Part shown: piece by piece, positions 1-9,201 of the stretch | Position numbering within the stretch: position 1 is the stretch's first letter | How the letters are laid out: every line of letters starts with the position of its first letter | Assembly (NCBI GenBank): GCA_038503065.1 | Contig: JBCAMK010000005.1 | Span: forward strand, 1,178,001-1,242,000 | Direction of reading: 5' to 3' | Origin: Paragyromitra xinjiangensis | Taxonomy: Eukaryota > Ascomycota > Pezizomycetes > Pezizales > Discinaceae | DNA: 64,000 bases | Notes under the pieces: model-generated | What the model was told of the DNA's origin: nothing | Databases searched by the model: none | The model's input: the letters and a program-made list of their open reading frames with translations, nothing else | Position numbers and translations under genes: made by a program

Positions 1-34
1 TGAAGGATACTGCATATCCTCACATGAGATATAG

Positions 35-1027
35 ATTAGCCAGCAACACTGCCGCGTGCGCTCTCACCTCGTCAGTGCAGCCAAGGTGAGCATTATCCAG
101 CTCTATGAGCTGGATGAGCATTATCCTGAGATTATTAGAAACAAAGTGGAGTATTTGCTAGTCAAGGACAGGTTTATGTGCCTTGAATCTACCATGGCGG
201 TATGTCGAATTCGGGAGCAATAGGAGTAGGAAGCTGACCATCCTACTAGGATTTTAAGAATCGCTTTCTAAATGATACGATTGCTGAGCTCATCTTCCTC
301 AAGTATTATAGGGGGAGGAGGATGAGGGGACGCTCCGATGCTGCGTTTAGCTCCTTAATCAATAAGGAGTTCGTTTGCTTTGTCACAGCAGCGCTCCAGT
401 ACAATTTGAAAGCCTGGAGGACTGGCATGTATGTGGAGCCTGCAGACTTCACTAGGGAGACCTGTTATCGTACTGCTGCCCCCCCTTTCCACTCCTATAT
501 CTTTCCGAGACCTAGGATGACTGACATCCTTTATAGCGGTCTGGCGCAGACACTGCAGCATGTGGGATACCATAGCACTCAAAGCTCCTGAATGGGAAGT
601 GGAAGTTCTGCATGCGATTCGGTACGAGGTAGAGAGAAAGGTTGCCAGGGTGACTAGGAGGCCTGTGGACGAGTCGGCCACTCCTTGGAGCGATGATGAC
701 GATGACGACGATCATATGGGTGAGTTACTGAGTCGCAAGCGGAAACGGGACTTCGAAAGAGGAGGCTATCAAGGTACTCGAAACAAAGCCAGGCGAAACG
801 GTTCGGAGTCTCCTCATCCTGAGGATAGGGAGCAGGCACCGGGGCCTGTCAATATTCCTACCCTTCTCTTAGAGCAAGAAATCGAGAATGAGATCGAAAC
901 TGAAGTTGATACCCCTCCTCCAACTCCTGCAGCTGATACTGGTCCTCCGACTACTGATGATATGCAGGTCGACCTTTCTGGGGCTGTGGCAAGCTTCGAG
1001 CGGGAAAGGGAGGCTGTGTATCTTTGA
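35..1027 (+). pseudogene. DUF6532-like gene, decayed copy
   Basis: Coding segments are exon 35-199, a 50-nt GT-AG intron 200-249, then an open frame from 250 to 591 and a second frame from about 560 to 1027. The change of frame near 555-560 fits a 1-nt indel, not an intron. The segment 35-520 aligns with the minus-strand gene at 55915-57054: RVRSHL/RARSHL, VEYLLVKDRF/IEYLLENDRF and WRTGMYVEPADFT/WSSGIYVKPDDFT. The arrangement (aromatic K/R-x-Y-F before a variable loop, then FVCxVxxA...W.TG.YV...DF) resembles the fungal domain of unknown function DUF6532, recalled from memory. The C-terminal part has an aspartate run (codons at 691-711) and a basic KRKR patch. Function is unknown. It may be transposon-borne, because both copies lie inside CATCAG elements in the same orientation relative to the terminus. 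Confidence 0.5.
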
Positions 1028-1044
1028 GGGGATGTTTGGAGCTA

Positions 1045-1350
1045 TGGAGGATACACTGCATCTTTCTCTTCGTTCGTTATTCGTCTGTCTTTTCGTTAGT
1101 CCTGAGGATACACCGCCTCTTTCCCTTTGTCTGTTTTTTTGTCTGTCGTTTAGTTAGTCTTGGGGGCTGTGGAGGATACACTGCATCTTTTCTTTCGTTG
1201 GTCGTTGGTCGTTGGTTTTGGGTCGTGGAGGATACACTGCATCGTTTCTTTGGTCCGTTTTTTAGTCTGTCTTTTGGTTAGCGTTAGGAGCTTAGGAGGA
1301 TACACTTCATCTTTTGTTTGGTTGGTCTCAATTTGCGGAGGATTATCTAT
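1045..1350 (+). repeat. GGAGGATAC-type degenerate tandem repeat
   Basis: GGAGGATACA-like cores recur at about 1045, 1103, 1171, 1227, 1295 and 1337 (spacings roughly 42-68 bp), separated by T-rich spacers containing TTCGTTxGT/GTCTGTCTTTT. The same core occurs near 25497 and 31926 in the other CATCAG elements (GGAGGATACAGCATATC). This is the non-coding 3' region of the element. The short open frames here are accidental. Confidence 0.6.
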
Positions 1351-1581
1351 ATCGTATTTTGGTAGATTCTCGCTATAATAGTAATTTTAATCCGTATATG
1401 CTCTATTCCACAAGTCCGAGTGATATCATGTGAATAGCTTTAAACTCGGTCTGAAGCAAGGCTCCTGGGCGAGAATATGGCACGCCCTAATGAATATGGA
1501 GAGTTCAGGAGGATTCAGGATATCTCCGGGAGGGATAAATGCCACGGTATGGAGTAGTAAAGTAAAGGACATCGACTCCCT

Positions 1582-1830
1582 GAGAGGAAGCTCGATACCG
1601 TGCATTCCTTGGAGAAAATGGTCATGCCTCTACGCTCCTTGGGAGGATGCGGAATGTCGCATACTTCAGGGAGGTCGAAGCCGCGCTGCTGCTCTCCATG
1701 GGAGGATGCTCGATATCGCATACTTCATGGAGAAGGTAGTTGTGCCTCCGCACTCCCAGGGAGGAAGCTCGATATCGTACACTCCATGAAGAAAGCAGCA
1801 ATGCGACTGCTCTCCCCAGGAGATTGAGTA
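1582..1830 (+). repeat. Four-copy ~58-60 bp tandem repeat
   Basis: Units start with GAGAGGAAGCTCGATACCG at 1582, then GGGAGGATGC at 1641, 1700 and (GGGAGGAAGC) 1757, followed by a partial unit near 1814. Each unit has GGAGGAxGCTCGATATCG, then a CATACTTCATGGAGAA-like middle and a CTGCTCTCC end. Copies are 70-85% alike by eye. The open frames through it are a by-product of the unit length. Confidence 0.65.
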
Positions 1831-2041
1831 ATTACTTGCGCATTATGGAGCCGCCCGGAGGAGCCTCAGCGTCTCCAGGGAGACTCGTGGAGTGGGCGGC
1901 GTGGGCTCCCGGAGTCTCCAGGAGGATGAGGAGTATCCACCGCTCCTCCAGGTAGGCACATAAACTCCTGGAGTCTCCCGAGTCTCCCGACGATCCCGAG
2001 CCTCCTGGAGCTGAGGGAGGAAATAATTATTTTTGCTGATG

Positions 2042-2191
2042 TGGCCATAGAGTCAACAGTACCCCTGTCCAAACCTCGACCACACTCCAAATCCTGGTGG
2101 ACACCCAATCTTAAATCCCTAAAAAGAAAACTCTCATGGGCCGAAACACAAGCACGGAAACCCAATGCCCTTCCTCACTGGCGAACCCTCG
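2042..2191 (+). pseudogene. LINE-B copy 1 ORF2, 5' fragment
   Basis: Encodes the ORF2 linker region just after the endonuclease (TVPLSKPRPHSKSWWTPNL), matching LINE-B copy 2 at about 10076-10215. Everything upstream (endonuclease and ORF1) is replaced by the CATCAG element ending at 2041. The frame continues at 4470 after the half-LINE inserted at 2192-4454. Confidence 0.85.
2177..2191 (+). repeat. Half-LINE target-site duplication, left copy
   Basis: ACTGGCGAACCCTCG, perfectly repeated at 4455-4469 after the TAAA tail. A 15-bp duplication is typical of target-primed reverse transcription. Confidence 0.9.
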
Positions 2192-2587
2192 GTCACAACT
2201 CCACCAATACTACTCCGATTAACGAGATTTTTGATTATTCGGAATCAGCTCGCTGCCCTCGTTCGATCCTGCTATTGTACGTCGAGGTCGCTCTCGATTT
2301 GCAAAAGTTGTTGTCGAATTCGCTGTTTTACCCCTCTTTCCCCCCCCAACAACAAAAACCTCACCAAACTTTGGCAATCTGCATTTTGTCATAACTCCAC
2401 CAGTTTTCGTCCGATTAGCTCGACCCCGGGCTTTTTGGAACCGCCTCAGCGCGCCCGTTCGATCGCCCTCTCGTTCGTTCGGATCCGACCAGAACTGCAG
2501 AAGTTCTGCTCGATTTCCCATTTCCCTCCGCCAGGGACCCCCCCCCAACACACCCCACCTCCTCCTGTCGGTTCAGGACCCTTCTCT
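2192..2587 (+). promoter_or_regulatory. Half-LINE 5' UTR made of two ~200-bp monomers
   Basis: Monomer 1 (2192-2392) and monomer 2 (2393-2587) share the order AACTCCACCA, GTCCGATTA/CTCCGATTA, CCGTTCGATC/TCGTTCGATC, GCAGAAGTT/GCAAAAGTT, a pyrimidine run and CCCCCCCAACA. Divergence between them is high but colinear. Tandem 5' monomers carrying an internal promoter are known from mouse L1. A promoter role here is inferred. Confidence 0.55.
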
Positions 2588-4135
2588 ATGTCTTCCTCTT
2601 CGTCTAGAGGCAGAGGGAGAGGCAGAGGCTTCAGGTCTCCCTCTTCTGTGACTAGTTCACCTCAAAACCCGCTCCAAACGCCCTTTGGCACCCCTACAAC
2701 ACCCCCAAACACCCGTTTTTCACCTTTGCTTCATGGAGACCCAGAGCAAACACCTACACAAGCCCTGCCACTTCGCCCAGCAGTCCCCCTACCTCACTAT
2801 GCCTCCCTGCCCGCCACAGAGCCCACAGACAGTGGCTCTGTCCTCCTGGAAGAGTCTGACTCTGACATGACGGACACTGAAGGACCCCTCACCTTCTCCA
2901 CCACCCTACCTCCAGTCATCCAGATGGACGACTCCAACAGCAACCTAGATCGCCTTGGTGCCATTGGCACTGGGGAGAACTACAACCCTTCTCTCTTCGC
3001 AGTGATGGATGAGCAGAACAGGCTCATCAAAGCACTCACCAAACGCGTCAAGCAGCTTGAAAAAGCTATCCTCACACCCCCACCAGCCCCTACCTTCTAC
3101 AACGACCCAGCCCTAGTGGAAAAGGTGGCTACCCTCACCTCCAAGGTTGCAGACTTGGAACAGAAACGGACTCTTACAACCATTCTGACCTCTGCCAACC
3201 TTCCCCTACCTCCAGCAGCTGCTCCCCCGCCAGCCACCACCTCCTGGGCTCAGGTTGCCTCTAAAAAGGCTCCCAGACCCGCCAGCAAGGCCTCCAAGCC
3301 TACCAAACAACCAGCAAACCCCCCAAAACGCGACCGTACCCTCATCATTACCAGGAATGGTCTACCCATTCCTGATGACATCACCCCACTCCTCATTCGC
3401 AATGCAGTCAATGCTGCCCTGGAAAGGCCATTGATTGCAGAGGTGCGATTCACACCAGCTCACCATGTGCAGCTCATTGCTGTCACCTCCACCACCTCTG
3501 ACTCCCTCCTTAAGCAAAGACAGAAGCTTGAGGAAGTTGTTCGCAACACCATCCCCAATGCCAACAGCATGGAAAAGGAAGCAGTCCTGACCCAGGTTGT
3601 TGTGCACAACATTCCCACCTCCATTCCCTCTGGCGAAGAGGGCTTCCAGCAAATCAGATCTGAGGTTGAGCAGTTCAACCCAGGCACCACCCTACTCCAC
3701 GACCCCCGCTGGCTCACTAGACCTGAGCAGAGAGAGGGGAAACAGGCATCCTCCATGGTTCTTACCATTGTGGGGAAGCAGCCTGCCACCACTGCCCTTG
3801 AGAGAGGGCTCTCCATGTTTGGACTTCGTCACAAAGTCACCAAATACCTTCGCTTTGGACCAGACACCCAATGTACTACCTGCCTGGCCTTTGGCCACCC
3901 ACAACAACGCTGTACCAGCAAGACACCCTTCTGCAACATCTGTGCTGGGCCTCATACAGCATCCTCCCACTCCTGCGCAACCTCCTCTTGCACCATCAAG
4001 GGAGCTCCCTGCCTCCACACCATCATCCGTTGCAAGAACTGTAACGAACCGCATCGTGGTAACTTTTCTGGTTGCCTCAAACTCACCCAAGCCAAACTTA
4101 GTGCCAGCGAACGTCAGGATCGCATGGTAACTTAA
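2588..4135 (+). CDS. Half-LINE ORF1 protein (Gag-like, CCHC zinc knuckles)
   Basis: 515 residues. The ATG at 2588 is chosen because the minus-strand copy starts at the same residue (MSSSSSRGRGRGRG), although the frame is open further upstream. Order: RG-rich N-terminus (1-20), Pro/Thr-rich region, a coiled-coil-like helix around residues 135-200 (MDEQNRLIKALTKRVKQLEK), Ala/Pro linker, an RRM-like core (~250-400), then zinc knuckles near the C-terminus: CTTCLAFGHPQQRC (CX2CX4HX4C) and two variants starting CNICAGPH and CKNCNEPH. This is the ORF1 layout of Tad/I-type LINEs, RNA-binding proteins that package the element RNA. No stops or frameshifts are seen. It ends DRMVT and no ORF2 follows. 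Confidence 0.85.
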   Translation: MSSSSSRGRGRGRGFRSPSSVTSSPQNPLQTPFGTPTTPPNTRFSPLLHGDPEQTPTQALPLRPAVPLPHYASLPATEPTDSGSVLLEESDSDMTDTEGPLTFSTTLPPVIQMDDSNSNLDRLGAIGTGENYNPSLFAVMDEQNRLIKALTKRVKQLEKAILTPPPAPTFYNDPALVEKVATLTSKVADLEQKRTLTTILTSANLPLPPAAAPPPATTSWAQVASKKAPRPASKASKPTKQPANPPKRDRTLIITRNGLPIPDDITPLLIRNAVNAALERPLIAEVRFTPAHHVQLIAVTSTTSDSLLKQRQKLEEVVRNTIPNANSMEKEAVLTQVVVHNIPTSIPSGEEGFQQIRSEVEQFNPGTTLLHDPRWLTRPEQREGKQASSMVLTIVGKQPATTALERGLSMFGLRHKVTKYLRFGPDTQCTTCLAFGHPQQRCTSKTPFCNICAGPHTASSHSCATSSCTIKGAPCLHTIIRCKNCNEPHRGNFSGCLKLTQAKLSASERQDRMVT

Positions 4136-4454
4136 GTTACACCCCACCCTTATTGATGTATCCAACCTTCAGGGGTCTTCGGACCTGGTGGAAGGAGTGC
4201 TATAGGCACAAAGCAAGCGATGGTAAAGGAAGAATGCCCAGGGTAGTCTTGACACTGTGAGAGGGAGTCACTAGATCGGGGTATTAACACATTCACTGAT
4301 GACGAGCCTAGAAGAGGCTGAGTTGGAACTGGTGGTGGATTAGTTAGTTTTGTTTTGTTTTCTTTTATGTTCCTGTTGGGTTTTCTTCTGCTGTACGCCA
4401 TATCCGTTTCGGATGCATGCGAGTATGAACAATAAATAAATAAATAAATAAATA
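4136..4454 (+). other. Half-LINE 3' UTR and (TAAA)n tail
   Basis: Conserved in every copy in the window. The last 60 bp contain GGGTTTTCTTCTG, TACGCCATATCCG, TTTCGGATGCATGCGAG and the AATAAATAAATA tail. A related motif series (GGGTTTT, ACGCCATA, TTCGG, TGCATGCGA) ends LINE-D at about 32350-32410 (minus strand), suggesting a shared reverse-transcriptase recognition site. Confidence 0.7.
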
Positions 4455-4469
4455 ACTGGCGAACCCTCG
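4455..4469 (+). repeat. Half-LINE target-site duplication, right copy
   Basis: Second copy of ACTGGCGAACCCTCG. It directly follows the AATAAATAAATA tail and rejoins the interrupted LINE-B ORF2. Confidence 0.9.
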
Positions 4470-7192
4470 CCAACTCCACAAGGAAAGAATACAAAACCGA
4501 AATCATGCTAGCCAAATGGGACCATTGGCACCGCACCCTCAAGGACATAACCCCCAGCTCTGCCTGGAATCTCATGAACAGGAGCACTGCACGCAATAAG
4601 CCCAACATCCCTCCAATTGAAAAGCAAGAAAGTAACGAAGAAATTGGCAAAGCCTTTCGTCGCACCTTCTTTCCCCCACAACCCATCCCACCTGATTTCC
4701 CCCCAAATTTCCTACCTCCTCCCTCCACCAATACCGAATTCCTCCCTTTTCTTGTCACAGAAAAGGAAATTGAATCCCTTCTTCAAAAATCCAACATACG
4801 TACCGCAGTTGGTCCGGATGGGATCAATTACATCACACTCAGGGAGGTACATCGTGCCCGTCCCTCCATCCTCACCTCCCTCTTCAACAATCTTCTGCGC
4901 CTAGGGATCATGCCAACATCTTGGAAAATAACCCATTGTGTTCCTATTCCCAAATCATACAAAGCGGATTATTCATCCCCCAAAAGTTACCGTCCCGTCT
5001 CACTTCTCTCTTGCTTCGGCAAACTTCTGGAGAAAATTGTCGCCAGAAAACTCGAAACTTGCGCAACAATAAACGGTGCAATTCAACCACACCACACAGG
5101 AGCAAGAACCGGCGTTTCCGCCACTGATTCCCTCCATCTCATCCTCACACCAGCACAAAGGCAATTGCTGATACCTGTCCCACACAACGACAAGAGAGCC
5201 ATAAAACGTCCCTCCCGCCCTTCCATTCTAGTGACGGACATTGATGGTGCATTCAACTGCGTTTCACATCCCCACCTTATAAGAATTCTGGAAAACTATA
5301 CTTTTCCCCAATGGTGCATCAAATGGATGCAAAGTTTCACCTCCAACCGCACACTCGCCTTCCGGATTAATAATGAACTGGAAGCACCACAACCCCTAAC
5401 AGTGGGCCTTCCTCAAGGCTCCCCTCTTTCATCCATCGCCTTCGTCATATATGCTGCAGCATTGGACCCCCTTAATCCACACCCCTCTGAAACTTCAACC
5501 ATCTATATAGATGACGACACCGCCTTACAAATGAGCAAAAAACCTGCCTTTGCCACCATACGCCTCGCAGAGAGACACAAGGCAAAAGAAAAACGAGCTT
5601 CCCACTTAAACATCAAATTTTCCGAACCGAAAACGGAATTAATTCACCTAATCACTCCCTTCACCAGTAACCCACCAATCCAAACTATATTGCTATTCAA
5701 CAAAGAGATTCCTCCCTCTCCTCACATTAAGGTCTTAGGCATATTACTCGACCAAAGACTTAATTTCCATTCACACTGCCAACAAGCCGCTTCACGCTTA
5801 CGAACTTCCCTCTACCTGGTGAACAACCTAGTCAAAGACAAAGGTCCCACGCCCAATCTATTGCACCAACTCACCCTCACCATCATCCTCCCAGCAGCCC
5901 TTTATGGTTCCGAGGTATGGTGGACTGGTTCACAGAGCATTCTGGACAGACTTTCACCATCATACCACCGCGCCGCAAGGCTAATATCTGGCCTACCAAA
6001 ATTCACCCCCATAAACAAACTACTACCTGAAGCTGGATTGGCCCCACTCAACTTATTACTCGACATGCGTACCCAGCTTTATGGACTACGTATTCTCCGT
6101 AATCCTAAACACTGCCTGCACAAAAAACTATTACAGCACCTTCATCCCACCGAATTTAAAGGAACAGGACTCCAACGAGTTGGCTCTCTAATCGCCAGAT
6201 TGCTGACTGGCGCGCCGCTCGAAGACCTGTCCTTACCTACCCACCCCTTTCTAGCTCCATCCCACATACATATTCAAGGCACCAAACAATCTGCCTCTCT
6301 AACTCACATGGATTGGCTCCACAGCCTAGCCGACGCCTGGATCTTATATTCGGATGGTTCCCGCGCTGAAAACGGCACCACTGCCTCCGGTTGGAATATC
6401 CAACACATACAATATGGCATCACCACCTCCTCACACCAGGGCAATTGCAACCTGGGCCACCAATGCGAGAACGAAGACGCGGAGATACATGGCATTCAAG
6501 AAGCCTTATATTTCCTAATTCACAATTTACCCGCTGATAATTCCACCATCCATCTTTGTATTGACAATCAAAACGCCCTATTATCACTTGCGGGTCATAG
6601 TACTTCCAACCGCCAATACCTAAAAGACACCCTCGCACACATTTCCACACTAAATAACCTCAATTCGGAGGTATTTGGCCGTTGGACCCCATCGCACACA
6701 AATATTCCCGGAAACGAGATGGCAGATCAAATGGCCAAACAAGGCCTTCACCTCGCACCATGCAAACATACTTGCACCACATTGGGATGGCTTCGCCTGC
6801 AGCCCAAACTCAACCTCCTCAAACTATGGCAACTCACAACTGAAACTCCTGTTGCCCTCCATCCTCCTCAAGTCGTACGCTTCCTCCGCCGAAATCAGGC
6901 AAAAGCAATTTCCACCCTTCGCACTCAACAAACCAAGGCGGACCCAAACCCCCTCACACCCCCCTTTTCATGCCAATGCGGGGCTATTAGCTCCTCTCCT
7001 CATCTCGCCCTCGCTTGTCCACTCAACGACACCACTCGCCCAGATTGGGGCAACGATTGGTACTCAGTGATCATTCTCAACACGAATCATATTGACCTTC
7101 TGCATTTCATTCGAGAAAACAATATGGCTATCATTTCAACAAACAAATATCTTTATGGTATATCAAATACAAATCTGCTAGATATAAATTGA
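4470..7192 (+). pseudogene. LINE-B copy 1 ORF2: reverse transcriptase, RNase H
   Basis: Continues the frame of 2042-2191. RT motifs: VGPDGINY, SYRPVSLLSCFGK, TDIDGAFNCVSH (motif A Asp), GLPQGSPLSSIAF (B) and YIDDDTALQ (C). The RNase H domain follows: LYSDGSRAENG (Asp), CENEDAEIHGIQEAL (Glu), LCIDNQNALL (Asp), GRWTPSHTNIPGNEMADQ (His/Asp). A C-terminal cysteine/histidine cluster reads CQCGAI...H...C. The frame is uninterrupted to the TGA at 7190-7192, but the element lacks endonuclease and ORF1 (cut by the CATCAG element) and is split by the half-LINE, so it is dead. Confidence 0.9.
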
Positions 7193-7469
7193 TCATAAGG
7201 CAATCCGGGCGGGGGAAGTTTTTCTTTTGTATCTGGTTGGTTTAAGTTCGGTTATTATATTTCTTTATATTATATTTTATTTTAGTTGGTTTGGTTGGTT
7301 CGGTTATGTTTATGTTTTGTATTTTCTTTATGTTATATTGTGTTTATGGGGAAGTTGGGGTTGGCGGTGGATGAGACCATGTATTTTATATACGCGCGTC
7401 ATTCAGTAGCTAGTTAGGTTAGCGACTGTCTAAAATTAAATGAAATTGGAAATTGGAAATTGGACCTCA
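7193..7469 (+). other. LINE-B copy 1 3' UTR and junction with copy 2
   Basis: The 3' UTR contains GGCGGTGGATGAGACCATG and AGTAGCTAGTTAGG, both also present near the ends of LINE-B copy 2 and LINE-B'. It ends in the iterated tail GAAATTGGAAATTGG and then GGACCTCA. LINE-B copy 2 starts directly after at about 7470. Confidence 0.7.
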
Positions 7470-7780
7470 TCCTGCACGAGCAAAAAGATCCCTGCAAAAC
7501 TCCAATTCTACGTTGCAACGGCGTTACACACTGCAAAAAGTCTTTAATTCTTCGGCTTCATTTCTCACTACTTCCCCGTACTCGCACCTCTCCATCGGGC
7601 GCTCTGCCCCAAATCATCCTGGATTCACCCCAAACTCCTCCCAGGAGATCCCGCACACCTTCCCCATCTCCTGTGAAGCTGGTGACCTTTGGCACCAACT
7701 TCACCCTCCCCCTCATCGGCAAGAAAAGAACTCTTTCCAACCCCTCACCAGCCCCCGCTCGCTCAGGATCACCCACTAAA

Positions 7781-9199
7781 ATGGCTCAACCTGGACCCTC
7801 CAACGCGCAATCCCTCTTCGACACCGGCCCTCAAGGCCTTACCACTGATTCACAGTATCAAGACGAAGCTCTGATGCACGAACTCCCTGACGACTCCACC
7901 CCCAATTGGCTCCGTGACTTTTCGGCCACGGAGGACTACATGCCGGAAATCCCTGATGAAGGCAACACTGAGCAATTCACAGCCTGGCTCCTCAAATCCA
8001 GCTTTGCTCGCCTCAACACACAAACGGAGGAAAACAACACCCTTCTCCTCGCAAAAGTAGCCAAGCAGGAAAATGACATCCTCAGGCTCACGGATCAGAC
8101 TAAGATCCTTCAAGAAATGGTCGGAAAACTCTCCACCACCCTCAACAACATGGCCAGATCACTTCAAACCATCGACAAGAACACCTCCCAACCTGCCCGC
8201 ACCCCCGCACCTGCCAGCAACCAACAGCAAAAACCACCCCAAACAGCCCAAAAACCTCAGGTCCCACTGCTAAACAATGGCAAACCTATGACCTATGCTC
8301 AAGCAGCCAACGCCCCCGCAGACCCATTCATCAAAGTCAATAAGGGCAACAAGAAGAAGAAGGCCCTCCCCCCCAAGCTCTTCCAACCCCAATTCACGGC
8401 AATTAATCGCCAAATCATACTGGAAACCTCTGGTGACCTTCCCCCAGCTCTTACCAACAATTCCCTCCTCGCCGCTATCAACAAGGAACTCGCCCCACGA
8501 AACACATCAATCCTTATCTGCACCAAAACCGCAAGACACAACTTTGTCCTCACCACTCGCCCTGACGAATCCGCTGAACAAATCTGCTCGGCCTACAACA
8601 AAGAAATTGAAACAGCCTGCACCCTGCTCAACATCCCCCTTTCCGAAGCTCGACCGAACTCCAAATGGTCCAAATTCATCATCCATGGTATCCCCACTAA
8701 AAACACCATGGCCGTAGTGGCAGAACAAATGTCGATTTCAGTCCCTACTTTCACCCTCGCCCAAGTCCCCAGATGGCTCACCACACCGGAAGCAAGAGCC
8801 AATAAAACTCACTCAGCCATCGTCATCGCACTTCCCCAGAAATTCACCATGGAAACCCTAGGTCTCCATCAAATCCCCCTCTTCAATTCATTTTGCCGCA
8901 TTCAGGAATACATCGCTGTTTCCCCCACCACCCAATGCCGAAAGTGCCAAGAATTTGGCCACCATCAACAAACTTGCAAAAAGGATTTCAAATGTGCAAT
9001 TTGCGCAGAAGCCCACGAAACCATAAAACACCCCTGCACTTCAACAGGATGCCCGGCTGGAACCAAATGCACCCATCCACCCATTCGTTGCGCCAACTGC
9101 AACCAAGGCCATAAAGCTTATGAACGCAAGGTCTGCATCGCATACACCAAGCTCACTGAGAGCCTCAAATCCTCCCGAATTAACACCACCAACGTTTAA
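7781..9199 (+). CDS. LINE-B ORF1 protein (Gag-like, CCHC knuckles)
   Basis: Open from 7460. The first ATG is at 7781 (MAQPGPSNAQ), aligned with the Met of LINE-B' (MSLPGSTGLS) and LINE-C (MSAPEGSTALS). The upstream frame is also conserved between families (RTPSPSPVKL, PSPAPARSGSPTKM), so a non-AUG start further upstream is possible. About 472 residues from this Met. Contains an acidic N-terminus, a coiled-coil-like stretch (about 8030-8170), a basic linker and an RRM-like core (FIIHGIPT). The zinc knuckles are CRKCQEFGHHQQTC, CAICAEAHETIKHPC and CANCNQGH. It stops in TAATG, overlapping ORF2. Confidence 0.85.
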   Translation: MAQPGPSNAQSLFDTGPQGLTTDSQYQDEALMHELPDDSTPNWLRDFSATEDYMPEIPDEGNTEQFTAWLLKSSFARLNTQTEENNTLLLAKVAKQENDILRLTDQTKILQEMVGKLSTTLNNMARSLQTIDKNTSQPARTPAPASNQQQKPPQTAQKPQVPLLNNGKPMTYAQAANAPADPFIKVNKGNKKKKALPPKLFQPQFTAINRQIILETSGDLPPALTNNSLLAAINKELAPRNTSILICTKTARHNFVLTTRPDESAEQICSAYNKEIETACTLLNIPLSEARPNSKWSKFIIHGIPTKNTMAVVAEQMSISVPTFTLAQVPRWLTTPEARANKTHSAIVIALPQKFTMETLGLHQIPLFNSFCRIQEYIAVSPTTQCRKCQEFGHHQQTCKKDFKCAICAEAHETIKHPCTSTGCPAGTKCTHPPIRCANCNQGHKAYERKVCIAYTKLTESLKSSRINTTNV

Positions 9200-9201
9200 T
9201 G
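9197..9201 (+). promoter_or_regulatory. TAATG stop-start overlap between LINE-B ORF1 and ORF2
   Basis: The ORF1 stop TAA and ORF2 start ATG share one base (TAATG). The same junction is found in LINE-B' (18127-18131) and LINE-C (28959-28963), three diverged families. This suggests ORF2 is translated by termination-reinitiation. Confidence 0.7.

Larger units (their letters stand above)
1..2041 (+). mobile_element. CATCAG-family DNA element with DUF6532-like gene (left end outside window)
   Basis: The right terminus is at 2041, where the sequence ends TAATTATTTTTGCTGATG. This is the reverse complement of the start of the element at 23407. The last ~90 bp (about 1950-2041) match the first ~90 bp of that element in inverse orientation, including GGAGACTCGGGAGACTCC, so both belong to one family. 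The inside holds a decayed gene (35-1027) and about 1 kb of GGAGGATAC- and GGAGTCTCC-type repeats. It interrupts LINE-B ORF2, which resumes at 2042. The left end and target duplication are outside the window. The family assignment rests on shared ends. The superfamily is not recognised. Confidence 0.6.
2192..4454 (+). mobile_element. Gag-only half-LINE (HAL1-like), complete copy
   Basis: A complete insertion with a perfect 15-bp target-site duplication, ACTGGCGAACCCTCG, at 2177-2191 and 4455-4469. The pre-insertion sequence is LINE-B ORF2, as seen intact at about 10190-10220. Inside are a 5' UTR, one gag-type ORF1 (2588-4135), a ~300-bp 3' UTR and a (TAAA)n tail. There is no ORF2. Such LINE derivatives that keep only ORF1 are called HAL1 in mammals. 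Five other partial copies in the window have the same ORF1-3'UTR-tail arrangement, so the lack of ORF2 is the family structure and not a deletion in one copy. Confidence 0.85.

Noticed and set aside
1..2041. Helitron interpretation of the CATCAG elements
   Set aside because: Helitrons lack terminal inverted repeats and end in CTRR; here both ends carry inverted CATCAGCAAAA.
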